DNA from: DAIOEK01 sp963708715
GTDB lineage: Bacteria > Chloroflexota > Anaerolineae > Anaerolineales > Anaerolineaceae
Direction: 5' to 3'
Length of the DNA: 64,000 nt
Assembly (NCBI GenBank): GCA_963708715.1
Contig: CAVPSU010000002.1
Span: forward strand, 615,447 to 679,446
A model generated the notes under the pieces. That model saw only the letters and a list, made by a program, of their open reading frames with translations. It did not search any database and had not been told where the DNA came from. Every line of letters starts with the position of its first letter. Positions within the stretch are counted from its first letter, which is position 1. A program made the position numbers and the translations under genes. Shown here piece by piece: positions 15,438 to 24,661 of the stretch.

Positions 15438-17020
15438 ATGCCAGAACCCCTGCTCATCACCAAGCTGTTTTTCCCCCCGCTAAAGCCAACCATGGTTCGC
15501 CGCCCACGCTTGATGGAACGGCTGCACGATAGTCTTTCTGCAAGCCGCAAATTGACCCTTATCTCTGTTCCGGCTGGATTCGGAAAGACCACCCTGGTCA
15601 GCGAATGGATCTCTGGTTGTGGGAAGGCAGCCGCCTGGCTTTCGCTGGATGAAGGGGATAACGACCCGGTGCGTTTCATCACATACTTAATAGCCGCATT
15701 ACAGACCATCAAGGCGGGTATCGAGAAGTCTCCTTAACTCCACTTCAATCTCCCCAACCCCCGTCATCTGAGACGATCCGAATTGCCCTTCTTAATGAAA
15801 TCACATCCTTCCGGGATGATATTTTCCTTGTCCTGGACGATTATCACTTAATCGATTCCAAGCCGGTGGACGAAGCCTTTGGTTTCTTACTCGATCACCT
15901 CCTGTCTCAGTTGCACGTGGTAATCATCACCCGCGAGGATCCTTCCTTACCTTTGCCGCGGTACCGCACCTGCGGTCAACTCGTCGAGTTGCGAGGCACT
16001 GACCTGCGCTTCACTCCTTCCGAAGGCGCAGATTTTCTTAACCGGGTGATGACTTTACACTTGTCTCCCGAAGACATCGCCACATTGGAAAATCCGTACC
16101 GAAGGCTGGATCGCCGGCTTGCAGATGGCAGCCATTTCCATGCAAGGGCTCACCGATACATCTGGTTTCATTCAGTCTTTCACAGGCAGCCACCGGTTTG
16201 TTTTGGATTATCTTCTCGAGGAGGTGGTACAACGTCAAACCCCTGAAATACAGGCTTTTATGCTACGCGCATCCATCCTCACACGCCTGTGTGGCCTGCT
16301 GTTTGATGCCGATCTTGATTCAATTCCCGCTTCCGGGCAAGAAATATTGGAGTACCTCGATCGGGCTAACCTGTTCAACATCCCATTAGACAATGAGCGG
16401 CGCTGGTACCGTTACCATCCTCTTTTTGCCGAATTGCTACCCCAACGACTTGTAAAACCTTTTGACCTGTCTGAGCTTCATTTGGGTGCCAGCCGTTGGT
16501 ATGAAGAAAATGGGGATCTGGCCGAACCTTTTCAGCATGCCCCGATGGCAGTTGATTTCGGACGGGCGGCAGGTCTGGCTGAGGCAGCCTGGCAAGGGAT
16601 GGAGGACCGCTTTCAATCTTACGCATGGTTGAGTTTGTCGAAAAAGCTTCCGGAAGAAGTCATTCGTCTCCGCCCGCTGCTCTGTACACAGATGGCTCAG
16701 GCGTTCATGGATGCCGGCGAACCGGAGGCAAGCGAGTCTCGCCTTCAGGATGCCGAACGGTGCGTAGATGGATCGATGGAGGAAGTCGTCGTGTTGGATG
16801 AAGCTCTCCTCCAGCCTTTGCCCGCAATCATTGCCTTGACTCGTGCCTACAACGCTCTGGTTCAAGGTGATCTAATTGCTACGGTAAGATATACCGAAGT
16901 TGCGCCTAAGCTCATCCCGGAGGATGACCCGTACAGTCGTGCTCAGGTTACCATCAAACTGGAGGTTACCCATCATTGGACAAGAGGGAGACCTGGAAGC
17001 TGCGCTGCGCACTTATCTTG
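15438..17020 (+). pseudogene. MalT-like LuxR-family regulator, frameshifted and truncated
   Basis: The gene opens with the family start MPEPLLITKLFFPPLKP and a P-loop (SVPAGFGKTTLVSEWI) for ATP binding, plus the WLSLDEGDNDPVRF segment. The frame is lost near 15735; family sequence continues in another frame from about 15780 (FLVLDDYHLIDS, VVIITREDPSLPLPRYR), and shifts again near 16090 to give the rest of the STAND ATPase and the start of the TPR-like region (WIAGLQMAAISMQG, RFVLDYLLEEVV, YHPLFAELLPQRL). It stops at 17020 without the remaining repeats and without the C-terminal LuxR DNA-binding helix-turn-helix. Full-length relatives are about 900 residues, so this is a dead regulator. A short copy of its 5' end lies at 10597. 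Confidence 0.85.
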
Positions 17021-17149
17021 AGCAGCCTGTTTACCTTGCCATCGGCTTCACAGCACGTTCTTCCTTGGTTGGTTGCATTTTGATTACCCTTTTGACCATA
17101 ACTTTTCGCGCTCTTGACAAGAACCAAACTAGAGAGATACAATAAATTA

Positions 17150-17160
17150 GTTATTTTCGG
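17150..17160 (+). promoter_or_regulatory. GTTATTTTCGG box upstream of the winged-helix regulator
   Basis: GTTATTTTCGG occurs 7 bp before the start codon of the regulator and again just upstream of the following degV gene (17899-17909). A shared, exact 11-mer in front of the regulator and its neighbour suggests an operator for that regulator. Confidence 0.4.
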
Positions 17161-17167
17161 AAAATAA

Positions 17168-17878
17168 ATGAAAAAGGAACTTACTCACCGCCAACGACAA
17201 TTTTTAGGCCAATTTCTGGATATCTACCGGGAAATGGAACACTCTGTGCATTATGTGGCCTTTGCCGAACGGCTGGGTATCAGTAAAGTGACTGCATACG
17301 AGATGTTGCGCCTGCTCGAAGAAAAAGGGCTTGTACGGGCGGAGTACCAATCTAATCCGGATCAACATGGACCAGGTCGCCCAACTGTCTTCTTTTATCC
17401 GACACAAGAAGCCAATCGCTTACTCACAGAATTGGCTGGTGATCTCTCTGATTTGGAAGACTGGCAAGTTGCCAAAGAGCACATCTTGGAGCAATTGCGA
17501 GAAGGGCAAGCAGGGGGTTACGAAGACCTTCTTTCAAATCTTTTGTTACGTATTCCGAAAAGGCGTTCTCCGCTCATTTTTGTCACAGAACTGATCACGG
17601 CTGTGATCTTAATGTTGGCGACGATCCAGGAAGCGCCTGAGGTTCGTGCTCTGATGGAAAGTCTGCATCGGATCGGATTACCCCAGGAGATTGGTCTGAG
17701 CGTATTAAGCGGAATCGGCATGCTCCTTTCTGTGTTGGAGCGCAAAAATCGCCGTTCTTCTACCATCCTGCTTACCCAAATCAGTCAGTATGAAGATGCG
17801 CTTTCCCAATTGAGTGAGGAAAGCCGGCGACAGTTAGGCGAGTTCACCCGGGAAGTGGTCCAGATCCTATCTAGTTAA
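17168..17878 (+). CDS. winged-helix transcriptional regulator linked to DegV (paralogue of 42917)
   Basis: 236 residues. The N-terminus (about 3-65) is a LexA/IclR-like winged helix: ELTHRQRQFLGQFLDIYRE, then VAFAERLGISKVTAYEMLRLLEEKGLV. The rest is mostly helical with no recognised ligand domain. A second protein of exactly the same length at 42917-43627 shares the architecture and many N-terminal residues (LTHRQ, AYxMLRLLEEKGLV). Both are followed within 45 bp by the gene of their presumed target and both clusters include a DegV gene. DegV proteins bind fatty acids, so a lipid-responsive role is an inference. No close named family was recognised. Confidence 0.7.
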   Translation: MKKELTHRQRQFLGQFLDIYREMEHSVHYVAFAERLGISKVTAYEMLRLLEEKGLVRAEYQSNPDQHGPGRPTVFFYPTQEANRLLTELAGDLSDLEDWQVAKEHILEQLREGQAGGYEDLLSNLLLRIPKRRSPLIFVTELITAVILMLATIQEAPEVRALMESLHRIGLPQEIGLSVLSGIGMLLSVLERKNRRSSTILLTQISQYEDALSQLSEESRRQLGEFTREVVQILSS

Positions 17879-17885
17879 TTTTTTT

Positions 17886-17909
17886 AACGAATATTTTCGT
17901 TATTTTCGG
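17886..17909 (+). promoter_or_regulatory. palindrome plus GTTATTTTCGG box upstream of degV
   Basis: AACGAA (17886-17891) and TTCGTT (17896-17901) form a perfect 6-bp inverted repeat spaced by 4 bp and run directly into GTTATTTTCGG (17899-17909), which is identical to the box in front of the upstream regulator gene. It lies just before the degV ribosome site, a position suited to repression. Confidence 0.4.
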
Positions 17910-17921
17910 CAAGGAGACTTG

Positions 17922-18773
17922 ATGAATAACATCGCAATTTTAACAGACAGTACTGCAAATCTTCCCGCGGAATGGGTTGAGCAATATTCCATTCGTGTAA
18001 TTCCGCTGAAAATTCATTGGGAAAACGAAACCTACCTCGATGGCATAGATCTCACCCCTGAGGAATTTTATATGCGATTGTCTAAGAGCAAACAGCTTCC
18101 TACAACCTCGCAACCTTCTATTCAGGATTTTCTTAAGGCTTTCGAAAATTTGGCTAATGAAGGAGCAAATGGCATTGTCGTGCCGTTGATTTCCTCTGGC
18201 ATCAGTGGCACGATGGATTCTGCTCTGACTGCAGCGCGTCTGTTTACCCGAGTGCCAGTGGAGATTATTGATACTCGAATCACCTCAATGGGACAAGTAA
18301 TGATCATTCTTGCTTCAGCCCGGGCTGCGGAGCAAGGCGCAAGTTTGCAGGAAGTAAGACAGGCAGCCGAAGAAGTGATTAAACGCCTGCATGTCTTTTT
18401 CGCCGTGGACACATTGGAATATTTGCATCGAGGTGGAAGGATCAATGGGGCATCCCGTTACTTTGGGACTGCGCTAGACATCAAACCCATCCTCTTTTTT
18501 AACTCCGAAGGAAAAATTGACGCATTGGAACGCGTGCGTACTAAGAAGAAAGCTTTGCAACGCCTGATTGCCCTTGCAGAACAACAAGCAAACGGACGCC
18601 CTGTGCATGTGGGAATTGTGCATGCAAACGTCCCTCAGGCTGTACAAGGATTCAGAAGCGAAGTTGAAAAGCGTCTGAATTGTAAGGAAATTTTTACCGT
18701 AGAGTTTAGTCCGGTCATTGGCATTCACGTGGGACCGGGAACGATTGGCGTTGCTTTATATTCAGAATATTAA
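17922..18773 (+). CDS. DegV family fatty-acid-binding protein
   Basis: Start ATG at 17922 with AAGGAG five bases upstream (a TTG three bases earlier is less likely). 283 residues with the DegV pattern: IAILTDSTANLPAEW, the TTSQPS loop (LPTTSQPSIQDF), SSGISGTM, and the C-terminal VIGIHVGPGTIGVALYS that closes the lipid pocket. DegV (FakB-like) proteins hold a fatty acid for phosphorylation by a FakA kinase, which is not in this window. It follows the winged-helix regulator after 43 bp and precedes a phasin-like gene, in line with a fatty-acid or lipid-storage theme. Confidence 0.9.
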   Translation: MNNIAILTDSTANLPAEWVEQYSIRVIPLKIHWENETYLDGIDLTPEEFYMRLSKSKQLPTTSQPSIQDFLKAFENLANEGANGIVVPLISSGISGTMDSALTAARLFTRVPVEIIDTRITSMGQVMIILASARAAEQGASLQEVRQAAEEVIKRLHVFFAVDTLEYLHRGGRINGASRYFGTALDIKPILFFNSEGKIDALERVRTKKKALQRLIALAEQQANGRPVHVGIVHANVPQAVQGFRSEVEKRLNCKEIFTVEFSPVIGIHVGPGTIGVALYSEY

Positions 18774-18802
18774 AACCGATTAAGGAGGTTGACAAGCGTA
18801 CC

Positions 18803-19090
18803 TTGTTTGAACGAAGTATCTTAGCAGGAATCGGCCTTCTCACAATGACCCACGAAATAGCCCTAAAGATCGTAGACGAACTCATCCGACGTGGTGAAGT
18901 TCAAAAAGATGAAGCCAAGGATTGGGTTGAAAGTCTGGTTCAACGCGGGGATGAAGAAGGTCAGAGCTTGCGTAAACTGATCCATGACGAGGTGAAGAGC
19001 ACTTTGGATGAATTAGGCCTGGTTACGAAGCAAGAACAACAGGATTTGACATCAAAGATAGAAACTCTAGGCAAGCAAGTAAAAGGTTAA
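18803..19090 (+). CDS. phasin-like / polyhydroxyalkanoate granule-associated family protein
   Basis: 95 residues starting at TTG 18803 (LFERSILAGIGLLTMTHEIALKIVDELIRRGEVQKDEAKDWVESLVQRG), with AAGGAGG at 18783-18789, rather far from the start. The pattern of an amphipathic N-terminus, a paired-helix region and a C-terminal coiled coil (LGLVTKQEQQDLTSKIETLGKQV) matches small phasin or PHA-granule-associated proteins. Such proteins coat lipid or polyester inclusions or act as soluble coiled-coil adaptors. It follows degV by 30 bp and is probably co-transcribed. No PHA synthase is visible here, so the granule role is uncertain. Confidence 0.7.
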   Translation: MFERSILAGIGLLTMTHEIALKIVDELIRRGEVQKDEAKDWVESLVQRGDEEGQSLRKLIHDEVKSTLDELGLVTKQEQQDLTSKIETLGKQVKG

Positions 19091-19325
19091 GGAATTGGAA
19101 ATAAAACAATCGAGACCATTTGAGTTCTGTCATAAACCCAACAATCACCAATCTCTTCGTATATGGATAACTGTTACTTCTCTTCGGTCTGGCGCTTATC
19201 CTGGCGTGGTATCTGGATTGGTGGAAGAGGAAAAAATGATCCTGTGTCAGGTTTACTTTCATAAAGAGGATCAAATGAGCCAGCAGAAGATGTGCGCAAT
19301 CAAACGATCGACATGGAGGTAGAAA

Positions 19326-20819
19326 ATGGTTGCAAATTCGCTTACAAATGGGGTATTAAAAAATAAAGCTTTCAACGCGGGGTTGGATATTGCTGTGGGG
19401 ATATCCCCCCTCCTTTCAAAATCAGCATCCTTGCGGTACGGCGTATTACAGACAGGGAAATTTGTTTCTTCCCGCATTCGCCCCGCCAACGCATTATTAT
19501 CCTCTCTCCCACCTGGTATATTGACTGATCAGACATTGTTCGGAGATGCTTTCATAAAAACCTTCGATCGGATACTTGCCCGCAGATTATCTGGAGCAAC
19601 ATTGCGTTCCATTGCTCACAACCTGGTCCATGGAGCCTTGGTCCAGGGAGGGGAACAATCAGCGATCGCTCGCTTCACCCAGGAATTTGGGATGTATCCT
19701 CCAAGTACATTGACGATTAGTCCGGGGAAGACTTGCAATTTGCGATGTACAGGTTGTTATGCAAGTGCCGGACCCACCGCCGAAAAGTTGGATTGGTCTA
19801 CTTTTGACCGCATTATCACTGAAGCAAAAACGCTCTGGGGCGTCAGGTTCTTGGTCATCAGCGGCGGAGAACCGCTGGCTTACCGATCAGAAGGAAAGGG
19901 CTTGCTCGATGCGGCAGAAAATCATCCGGACGTATTATTCATGTTCTACACCAATGGAACCTTGATTGATAAAAAAACTGCCCAGCGAATTGCTGCTTTA
20001 GGAAATGTGACACCGGCTATTTCAGTCGAAGGTTGGCGCGACCGAACTGATGAAAGGCGCGGAGCGGGTGTTTTTGACCAGATTCTGGCAGCCATGGAGC
20101 AATTGCGCAAAGCCGGCGTGTTTTTTGGCATTTCATTAACAGCCACCAGGCACAATGCCGAAGAAATATTATCGGAAGAGTTCATCGATTACTTTTTTGA
20201 ACAACAGGGAGCCTTTTATGGTTGGATCTTCCAATACATGCCTATCGGTCGTTCATTTACCCTGGATCTGATGCCGACTCCGGAGCAACGGCTTTGGATG
20301 TGGAAGCGCTCATGGGAGATCGTCAAAAAACGTAAAATCTTCCTGGCTGATTTCTGGAATCACGGCACACTCTCCAATGGATGTATCGCTGGCGGTCGTG
20401 CGCATGGCGGAGGATACCTGTATATCGATTGGAACGGTGCTGTTTCACCCTGTGTTTTTGTGCCTTACTCTCCAGTTAATGTCAAGGATATTTATGCACA
20501 AGGTGGCACTTTGAACAATGTTTGGGCAAATCCTTTCTTTGCAGACATCCGCGGTTGGCAGGAAAGTTACATGCAAAGCAAAGGTAACTGGCTGGCGCCG
20601 TGTTTGAATCGAGATCACCATGCTGTCTTAAGTCAATTAATCGCCAGGCATGAACCGGAGCCGATCGATGAAAGCGCTCATGCAGCATTGCTTGACCCGG
20701 ATTACGGGAAAGGGTTGGACCATTACGGTGAGCAATACGAGAACTTATCCGAATCAATCTGGCACGAACAATACCTGCAAGATCAACGTCAAAAGGCGTT
20801 TCATGTCAAGGGATCTTAG
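19326..20819 (+). CDS. radical SAM protein with C-terminal SPASM-like region
   Basis: 497 residues preceded by GGAGG six bases from the ATG. A 130-residue N-terminal helical region is followed by the radical SAM core with the [4Fe-4S] motif CNLRCTGC (Cys137, Cys141, Cys144), the GGEPL motif (FLVISGGEPLAY) and a TIM-barrel segment ISVEGWRDRTDERRG. Near the C-terminus, NGCIAGGRAHGGGYLYIDWNGAVSPCVFVPYSPVNVKDI looks like the auxiliary-cluster domain of SPASM/Twitch enzymes. The reaction is unknown. Its end overlaps uppS by 17 bp, and it sits between degV/phasin and uppS/patatin, so it may act on a lipid or isoprenoid. Confidence 0.85.
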   Translation: MVANSLTNGVLKNKAFNAGLDIAVGISPLLSKSASLRYGVLQTGKFVSSRIRPANALLSSLPPGILTDQTLFGDAFIKTFDRILARRLSGATLRSIAHNLVHGALVQGGEQSAIARFTQEFGMYPPSTLTISPGKTCNLRCTGCYASAGPTAEKLDWSTFDRIITEAKTLWGVRFLVISGGEPLAYRSEGKGLLDAAENHPDVLFMFYTNGTLIDKKTAQRIAALGNVTPAISVEGWRDRTDERRGAGVFDQILAAMEQLRKAGVFFGISLTATRHNAEEILSEEFIDYFFEQQGAFYGWIFQYMPIGRSFTLDLMPTPEQRLWMWKRSWEIVKKRKIFLADFWNHGTLSNGCIAGGRAHGGGYLYIDWNGAVSPCVFVPYSPVNVKDIYAQGGTLNNVWANPFFADIRGWQESYMQSKGNWLAPCLNRDHHAVLSQLIARHEPEPIDESAHAALLDPDYGKGLDHYGEQYENLSESIWHEQYLQDQRQKAFHVKGS

Positions 20820-21525
20820 CAATCAGGTAATCCCTCGGCACCTGGCCATTATCATGGATGGTAATGGCCGCTGGGCACAGCAACGCGGGCTTCCCCGGAT
20901 CGCCGGACATCAGCAAGGCGTGCAAGCGGTCAAAAGGACTGTCGAAGATTGCACTGAAATCGGGGTTAAGATTTTGACTTTATATACTTTCTCCACCGAA
21001 AACTGGCTCCGCCCAAAGATGGAAGTAGATTACTTGATGCGTTTGGCGGAAGAGTACGCAAAACGGGAATTGCCAGACTTACAGCGTAATGGGGTCTGTA
21101 TGCAACTCATGGGGAGCCGGGAAGGGCTCCCCGCCTCGCTGTTGGGTACTTTGGATAATGCAGCCCTGCAAACAAAAGCGAACTCTTGTTTGATCTTGAA
21201 TCTAGCCCTCAATTATGGAGGGCGGGCAGAAATTGTTGACGCCATGAAAGCAATCATTTCGGATCATCAACAAGGAAATCTGGATGTCTCACAAATCGAC
21301 GAAGCCACTTTTTCACATTATCTATACCTCCCGGATATGCCGGATGTTGATCTGATCGTGCGTACGGGCGGTGAATGGCGCCTGAGCAATTTCCTTCTCT
21401 GGCGTGCAGCGAATGCAGTTTTCTGGAGTATGCCCGTTCTCTGGCCGGATTTTCGCAAAGAGCATCTGCAAGAAGCGATTGGTATCTATGCTAAGCAAAT
21501 TAGAGGTGGCAATGATAACGCATAA
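20803..21525 (+). CDS. uppS: isoprenyl (undecaprenyl) diphosphate synthase
   Basis: Start ATG at 20803 (MSRDLSNQVIPRHLAIIMDGNGRWA) inside the end of the radical SAM gene. The 240-residue protein has all cis-prenyltransferase motifs: IIMDGNGRWA with catalytic Asp19, the GHQQG segment, LTLYTFSTENW, and the substrate-binding RTGGEWRLSNFLLWRAANA near the C-terminus. Family members condense isopentenyl diphosphate onto farnesyl diphosphate to make the C55 lipid carrier for cell wall synthesis. Because it is embedded in a lipid cluster with a radical SAM enzyme it may be a second, specialised copy. Confidence 0.95.
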   Translation: MSRDLSNQVIPRHLAIIMDGNGRWAQQRGLPRIAGHQQGVQAVKRTVEDCTEIGVKILTLYTFSTENWLRPKMEVDYLMRLAEEYAKRELPDLQRNGVCMQLMGSREGLPASLLGTLDNAALQTKANSCLILNLALNYGGRAEIVDAMKAIISDHQQGNLDVSQIDEATFSHYLYLPDMPDVDLIVRTGGEWRLSNFLLWRAANAVFWSMPVLWPDFRKEHLQEAIGIYAKQIRGGNDNA

Positions 21526-22402
21526 CAGGCCATCTGTTGGACTGGCATTAAGTGGCGGTGGCGCGCGTGGGCTGGCTCATATTGGTGTATTGCGCGTATT
21601 GGAACGTGAAGGGATCCCGGTGGATTATCTGGCAGGCACAAGCATGGGCGGTGTCATCGCAGCGGGCTATGCTGCCGGGATGAGTTCTGCAGATCTGGAA
21701 CGAGAATCATTAGCCATTACACAGAAACGACATATGGTGCGTCTGGCTGACCCAGGTCTGCCAAATGGCGGTTTGATCCGCGGTGAAAGGGTACTCGCTT
21801 TCTTTAAAAAAGAATTTGGAGATAAAACTTTCGCAGAATTGAACCTACCATTGGCTGTGGTGACGGTAGATTTGAATTCGCACCAGGAAGTCGTGTTGCG
21901 TGAAGGGCCGGTGGCATCGGCGCTACGCGCTACCACTTCTCTCCCTGGATTGTTCAAACCGGTAGAAATAAACGGTATGCGGCTAGTGGACGGTGGTGTA
22001 CTCAACAATTTACCCGTCGATGTGGTAAACAAAATGGGCGCTGAATTGATCATCGCAGTGGATATAGGTTTATCCCAGAGGGTCGGTATTGGTGATTGGA
22101 TTGGGAATCATCGCTGGGTTCCTGATGGTATAGCCAATACTTTGGGAGTTCTCGATGATACCCTTTATATCCTGAGAATTGCAAGTCAGATAAATAAAAT
22201 ACACCAATTTCCGCCTGATGTGCTGATTTGTCCTGAACTCCCTGTAAATGTCAATGCAATCGCTGGCTATGGACGAGTGAAAGAATTAATCACTGCTGGT
22301 GAGCAAGCCACGGAAGATCGTATCTCTGAAATCAAAACACTCTTACAACCTCGATGGTATTGGCCACTTTCTAATAAGGCAGTTGAGATAAAAATTGAAT
22401 AG
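21512..22402 (+). CDS. patatin-like phospholipase
   Basis: Start ATG at 21512 (MITHNRPSVGLALSGGGARG), with GAGGTGG just upstream, overlapping uppS by 14 bp. The 296-residue protein has the patatin oxyanion hole SGGGARG (about 14-20), the nucleophile elbow GTSMG with Ser44, and the DGG triad at Asp160, which together form the Ser-Asp dyad. It resembles the NTE/RssA-type bacterial patatins and should hydrolyse acyl ester bonds in phospholipids or lysolipids at the membrane. It is the last intact gene of the regulator-degV-phasin-rSAM-uppS cluster. Confidence 0.9.
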   Translation: MITHNRPSVGLALSGGGARGLAHIGVLRVLEREGIPVDYLAGTSMGGVIAAGYAAGMSSADLERESLAITQKRHMVRLADPGLPNGGLIRGERVLAFFKKEFGDKTFAELNLPLAVVTVDLNSHQEVVLREGPVASALRATTSLPGLFKPVEINGMRLVDGGVLNNLPVDVVNKMGAELIIAVDIGLSQRVGIGDWIGNHRWVPDGIANTLGVLDDTLYILRIASQINKIHQFPPDVLICPELPVNVNAIAGYGRVKELITAGEQATEDRISEIKTLLQPRWYWPLSNKAVEIKIE

Positions 22403-22614
22403 TACAAATGCCATTTTCAAGAACTTCTGAAGGTTAGTGACTTTATGAAAAATTTTACGATAAGTATTATTACCTGTACTTTCAATAGCGAAAAATATTT
22501 GAAAAGGCTTTGGAATTATCGAGAACCAAACATTCGAGAAAATCGAATATATTATTAATGATGCTTATTCGACAAACACAACTTTGGACATCATCCAAGA
22601 ATACATTAAACGGA

Positions 22615-22622
22615 ATAAAAGC
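22615..22622. repeat. 8-bp target-site duplication, left of IS256 copy 2
   Basis: ATAAAAGC directly precedes the left end of the element and is repeated at 23931-23938 after the right end, the signature of a simple transposition into the glycosyltransferase gene. Confidence 0.9.
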
Positions 22623-23930
22623 GTTGGTGTAACATTCTTTCTGTAATTTGCTGAACCTTAACAAAAGAGGTGAGTCAGAAGTATCCTAAATAGGTTACCA
22701 GACCAAAATAGGAGACTGAAATGACTCACCAAGAAGATTATACCGTTACAAGTGAACTAGCTGAAAAAGGTCTAGAAGCAGTTCCGGAACTGATGCGGAT
22801 ATTGATTAACAATGTCATGCAAGTGGAAAGATCCAAGTACCTGCAAGCTGAAGAGTACGAACGGACCGAAGACCGAAAAGGCCATGCCAATGGCTATAAG
22901 CCAAAGACGGTTCGGACCCGAATCGGTGAGATCACCTTTGCAGTACCCCAGGTACGAGAAGGAGGCTTTTATCCTTCAGCACTTGAAAAAGGTCTAAGAA
23001 GTGAACGAGCTCTGGTAACAACACTGGCAGAGATGTATGTTCAGGGAGTTTCCACCCGGAAAGTAAAAGCTATCACCGAAGAGTTGTGCGGGATAGAGAT
23101 ATCATCCATGCAGGTCAGTCGGGCAGCCGCTCAACTGGATGAAGTCCTTCAAGAATGGCGAGAAAGACCTTTGGGAGAGATAAGCTATCTCTACGTGGAT
23201 GCCCGCTACGAGAAAGTTCGTGAAGCTGGACAAGTAAGAGATGCGGCGGTTTTAGTGGCTTCAGGCATCACTCCAGAAGGCGAAAGGCAGATCCTTGGTG
23301 TTTCTGTATCACTTAGTGAGCATGAAACCCACTGGAAAGCCTTTCTGAAGAGTTCTGAAAGATCGTGGTCTAAATGGCATGAAACTAATCATCAGCGATG
23401 ATCACGAAGGTCTTGGAGCAGCTCGGAGAGCGGTGTTTGGAAGTATCCCCTGGCAAAGATGCCAGTTCCACTTGCAACAAAACGCTGGGGCATATCTGCC
23501 CAAACAGCATATGAGATTGGAGGTGGCCGCAGACATCAGATCCATGTTCAATGCTCCAGACCGAAAGACTGCTGAAGAGTTACTACAAGCAGCCATCCAG
23601 AAGTATGCCGCTTCCGCACCGCGCTTATCGGCTTGGCTTGAAGATAACCTTTCCGAGGGGTTTTCGGTTTTTGATTTTCCTTTGGAACACCGCAGAACGA
23701 TCCGGACAACCAACAGTCTGGAGAGGATCAACAAAGAGATTCGCAGGCGTACGAGAGTTGTAGGTGTTTTTCCAAATGAGGCTTCTTGTCTCCGGTTGGT
23801 CTCAGCGTTACTCATGGAGATCAGTGAGGAGTGGCAGATCGGAAAACGATATTGTTCTGGCAAGTCATTGAATTGTTAAAGAACGATGGGTATTTCTGAC
23901 TCGAATTTACAGAAAAAAGGTTGCGTAATC
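22623..23930 (+). mobile_element. IS256-family insertion sequence, copy 2
   Basis: A 1308-bp element, one base longer than the other two copies because of an extra T within the transposase gene. Ends GTTGGTGTAAC and GTTGCGTAATC, flanked by the 8-bp duplication ATAAAAGC. It is inserted in a family 2 glycosyltransferase gene. Confidence 0.95.
22721..23879 (+). pseudogene. IS256-family transposase (copy 2), frameshifted
   Basis: Identical to the intact transposase at 55758-56915 except for one additional T at about 23354 (AGTTCTGAAAG against AGTCTGAAAG). The shift ends the first frame at 23401, after residue 226 and before the second catalytic Asp; the rest of the protein is readable from the ATG at 23379. 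This copy should be immobile unless served in trans by another copy. The family's other members need no programmed frameshift, so this is a mutation or a base-calling error. Confidence 0.9.
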
Positions 23931-23938
23931 ATAAAAGC
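23931..23938. repeat. 8-bp target-site duplication, right of IS256 copy 2
   Basis: ATAAAAGC, identical to 22615-22622. Confidence 0.9.
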
Positions 23939-24661
23939 TGATTCAGTATTAAATTCATCCAATCAAAACCAAGAGGAATTAGTAATGCTTTAAATGTTGT
24001 AACATAAGAAGCATCGGGTGAAATCATCCATCTTTTACATTCAGATGATTATTACGTAGAAAATGGTTCTTTGGAAAAAATTTCAAATTTATTTAATGAT
24101 CGGCCAGATCTTGTGTGGCTAACGGGTAATTTCTTGATTGAGATAAAAGGAAGAAAGTTGGCCATTCCACAAACGCATCTATTGCGTGTAAATCCAGAAA
24201 TGATCTTATCCTTCATGAATATCATCTCTCATGAAAACACTTATATTAAGCGTGACTTCGTTGAAAAGTATGGAGGTTTTAACGGGGGGAAGAATGAAGT
24301 TGTTGAATATAGCTTATAGCTAAAGCAGATAAAAGAATACAAACCTTTCATTGTTGATGAAGAATTTGCTGTTTTCACCATTCATAAAGGGAGAAACTCC
24401 AACTGGTAGTTTCCCAAAATTCTTTAAGGCAATAATGAGAGCATTCCATACCCAAAGAAAAGAAAAAGTCTTTCCATTAATTGGATTCTATGCTGATAAA
24501 AACTTTTATATCCGAACTAAATCAATTCTGAAGAAAGCAGCGAAATACACCACGATTTTAGAATTCTTGATCAGTGCTTGAAAAGAGATAGAAAAGGAAT
24601 TTCCCTTGATCACGTTTTTTCATCTAACAATTTTCCAGGAATATGTTCACGAAAGGTATTA

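Larger units (their letters stand above)
22445..24581 (+). pseudogene. family 2 glycosyltransferase, disrupted by IS256 copy 2
   Basis: The gene starts at the ATG 22445 with MKNFTISIITCTFNSEKYLK, the typical GT-A start of family 2 glycosyltransferases, then loses frame near 22525 (the next frame reads FEKIEYIINDAYSTNTTLDIIQEY). The IS256 element interrupts it at 22623. After the element the family sequence resumes at 23931 (GEIIHLLHSDDYYVENG with the metal-binding DD, LVWLTGNFLIE, ISHENTYIKRDFVEKYGGF), with further stop codons at about 24002 and 24317, and ends near 24581. The pieces together cover a complete GT2 of about 250 residues, now inactive. Confidence 0.8.

Noticed and set aside
19095..19322. 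Open frame of 75 codons between the phasin-like and radical SAM genes; also a hydrophobic stretch ending LILAWYLDWWKRKK in another frame
   Set aside because: The hydrophobic stretch has no start codon after its upstream stop, and the longer frame lacks coding character. Possibly a broken one-helix protein, but not supported.
23379..23879. Separate 166-residue gene in IS256 copy 2
   Set aside because: It is the second half of the transposase made visible by a one-base insertion; intact copies show one gene.
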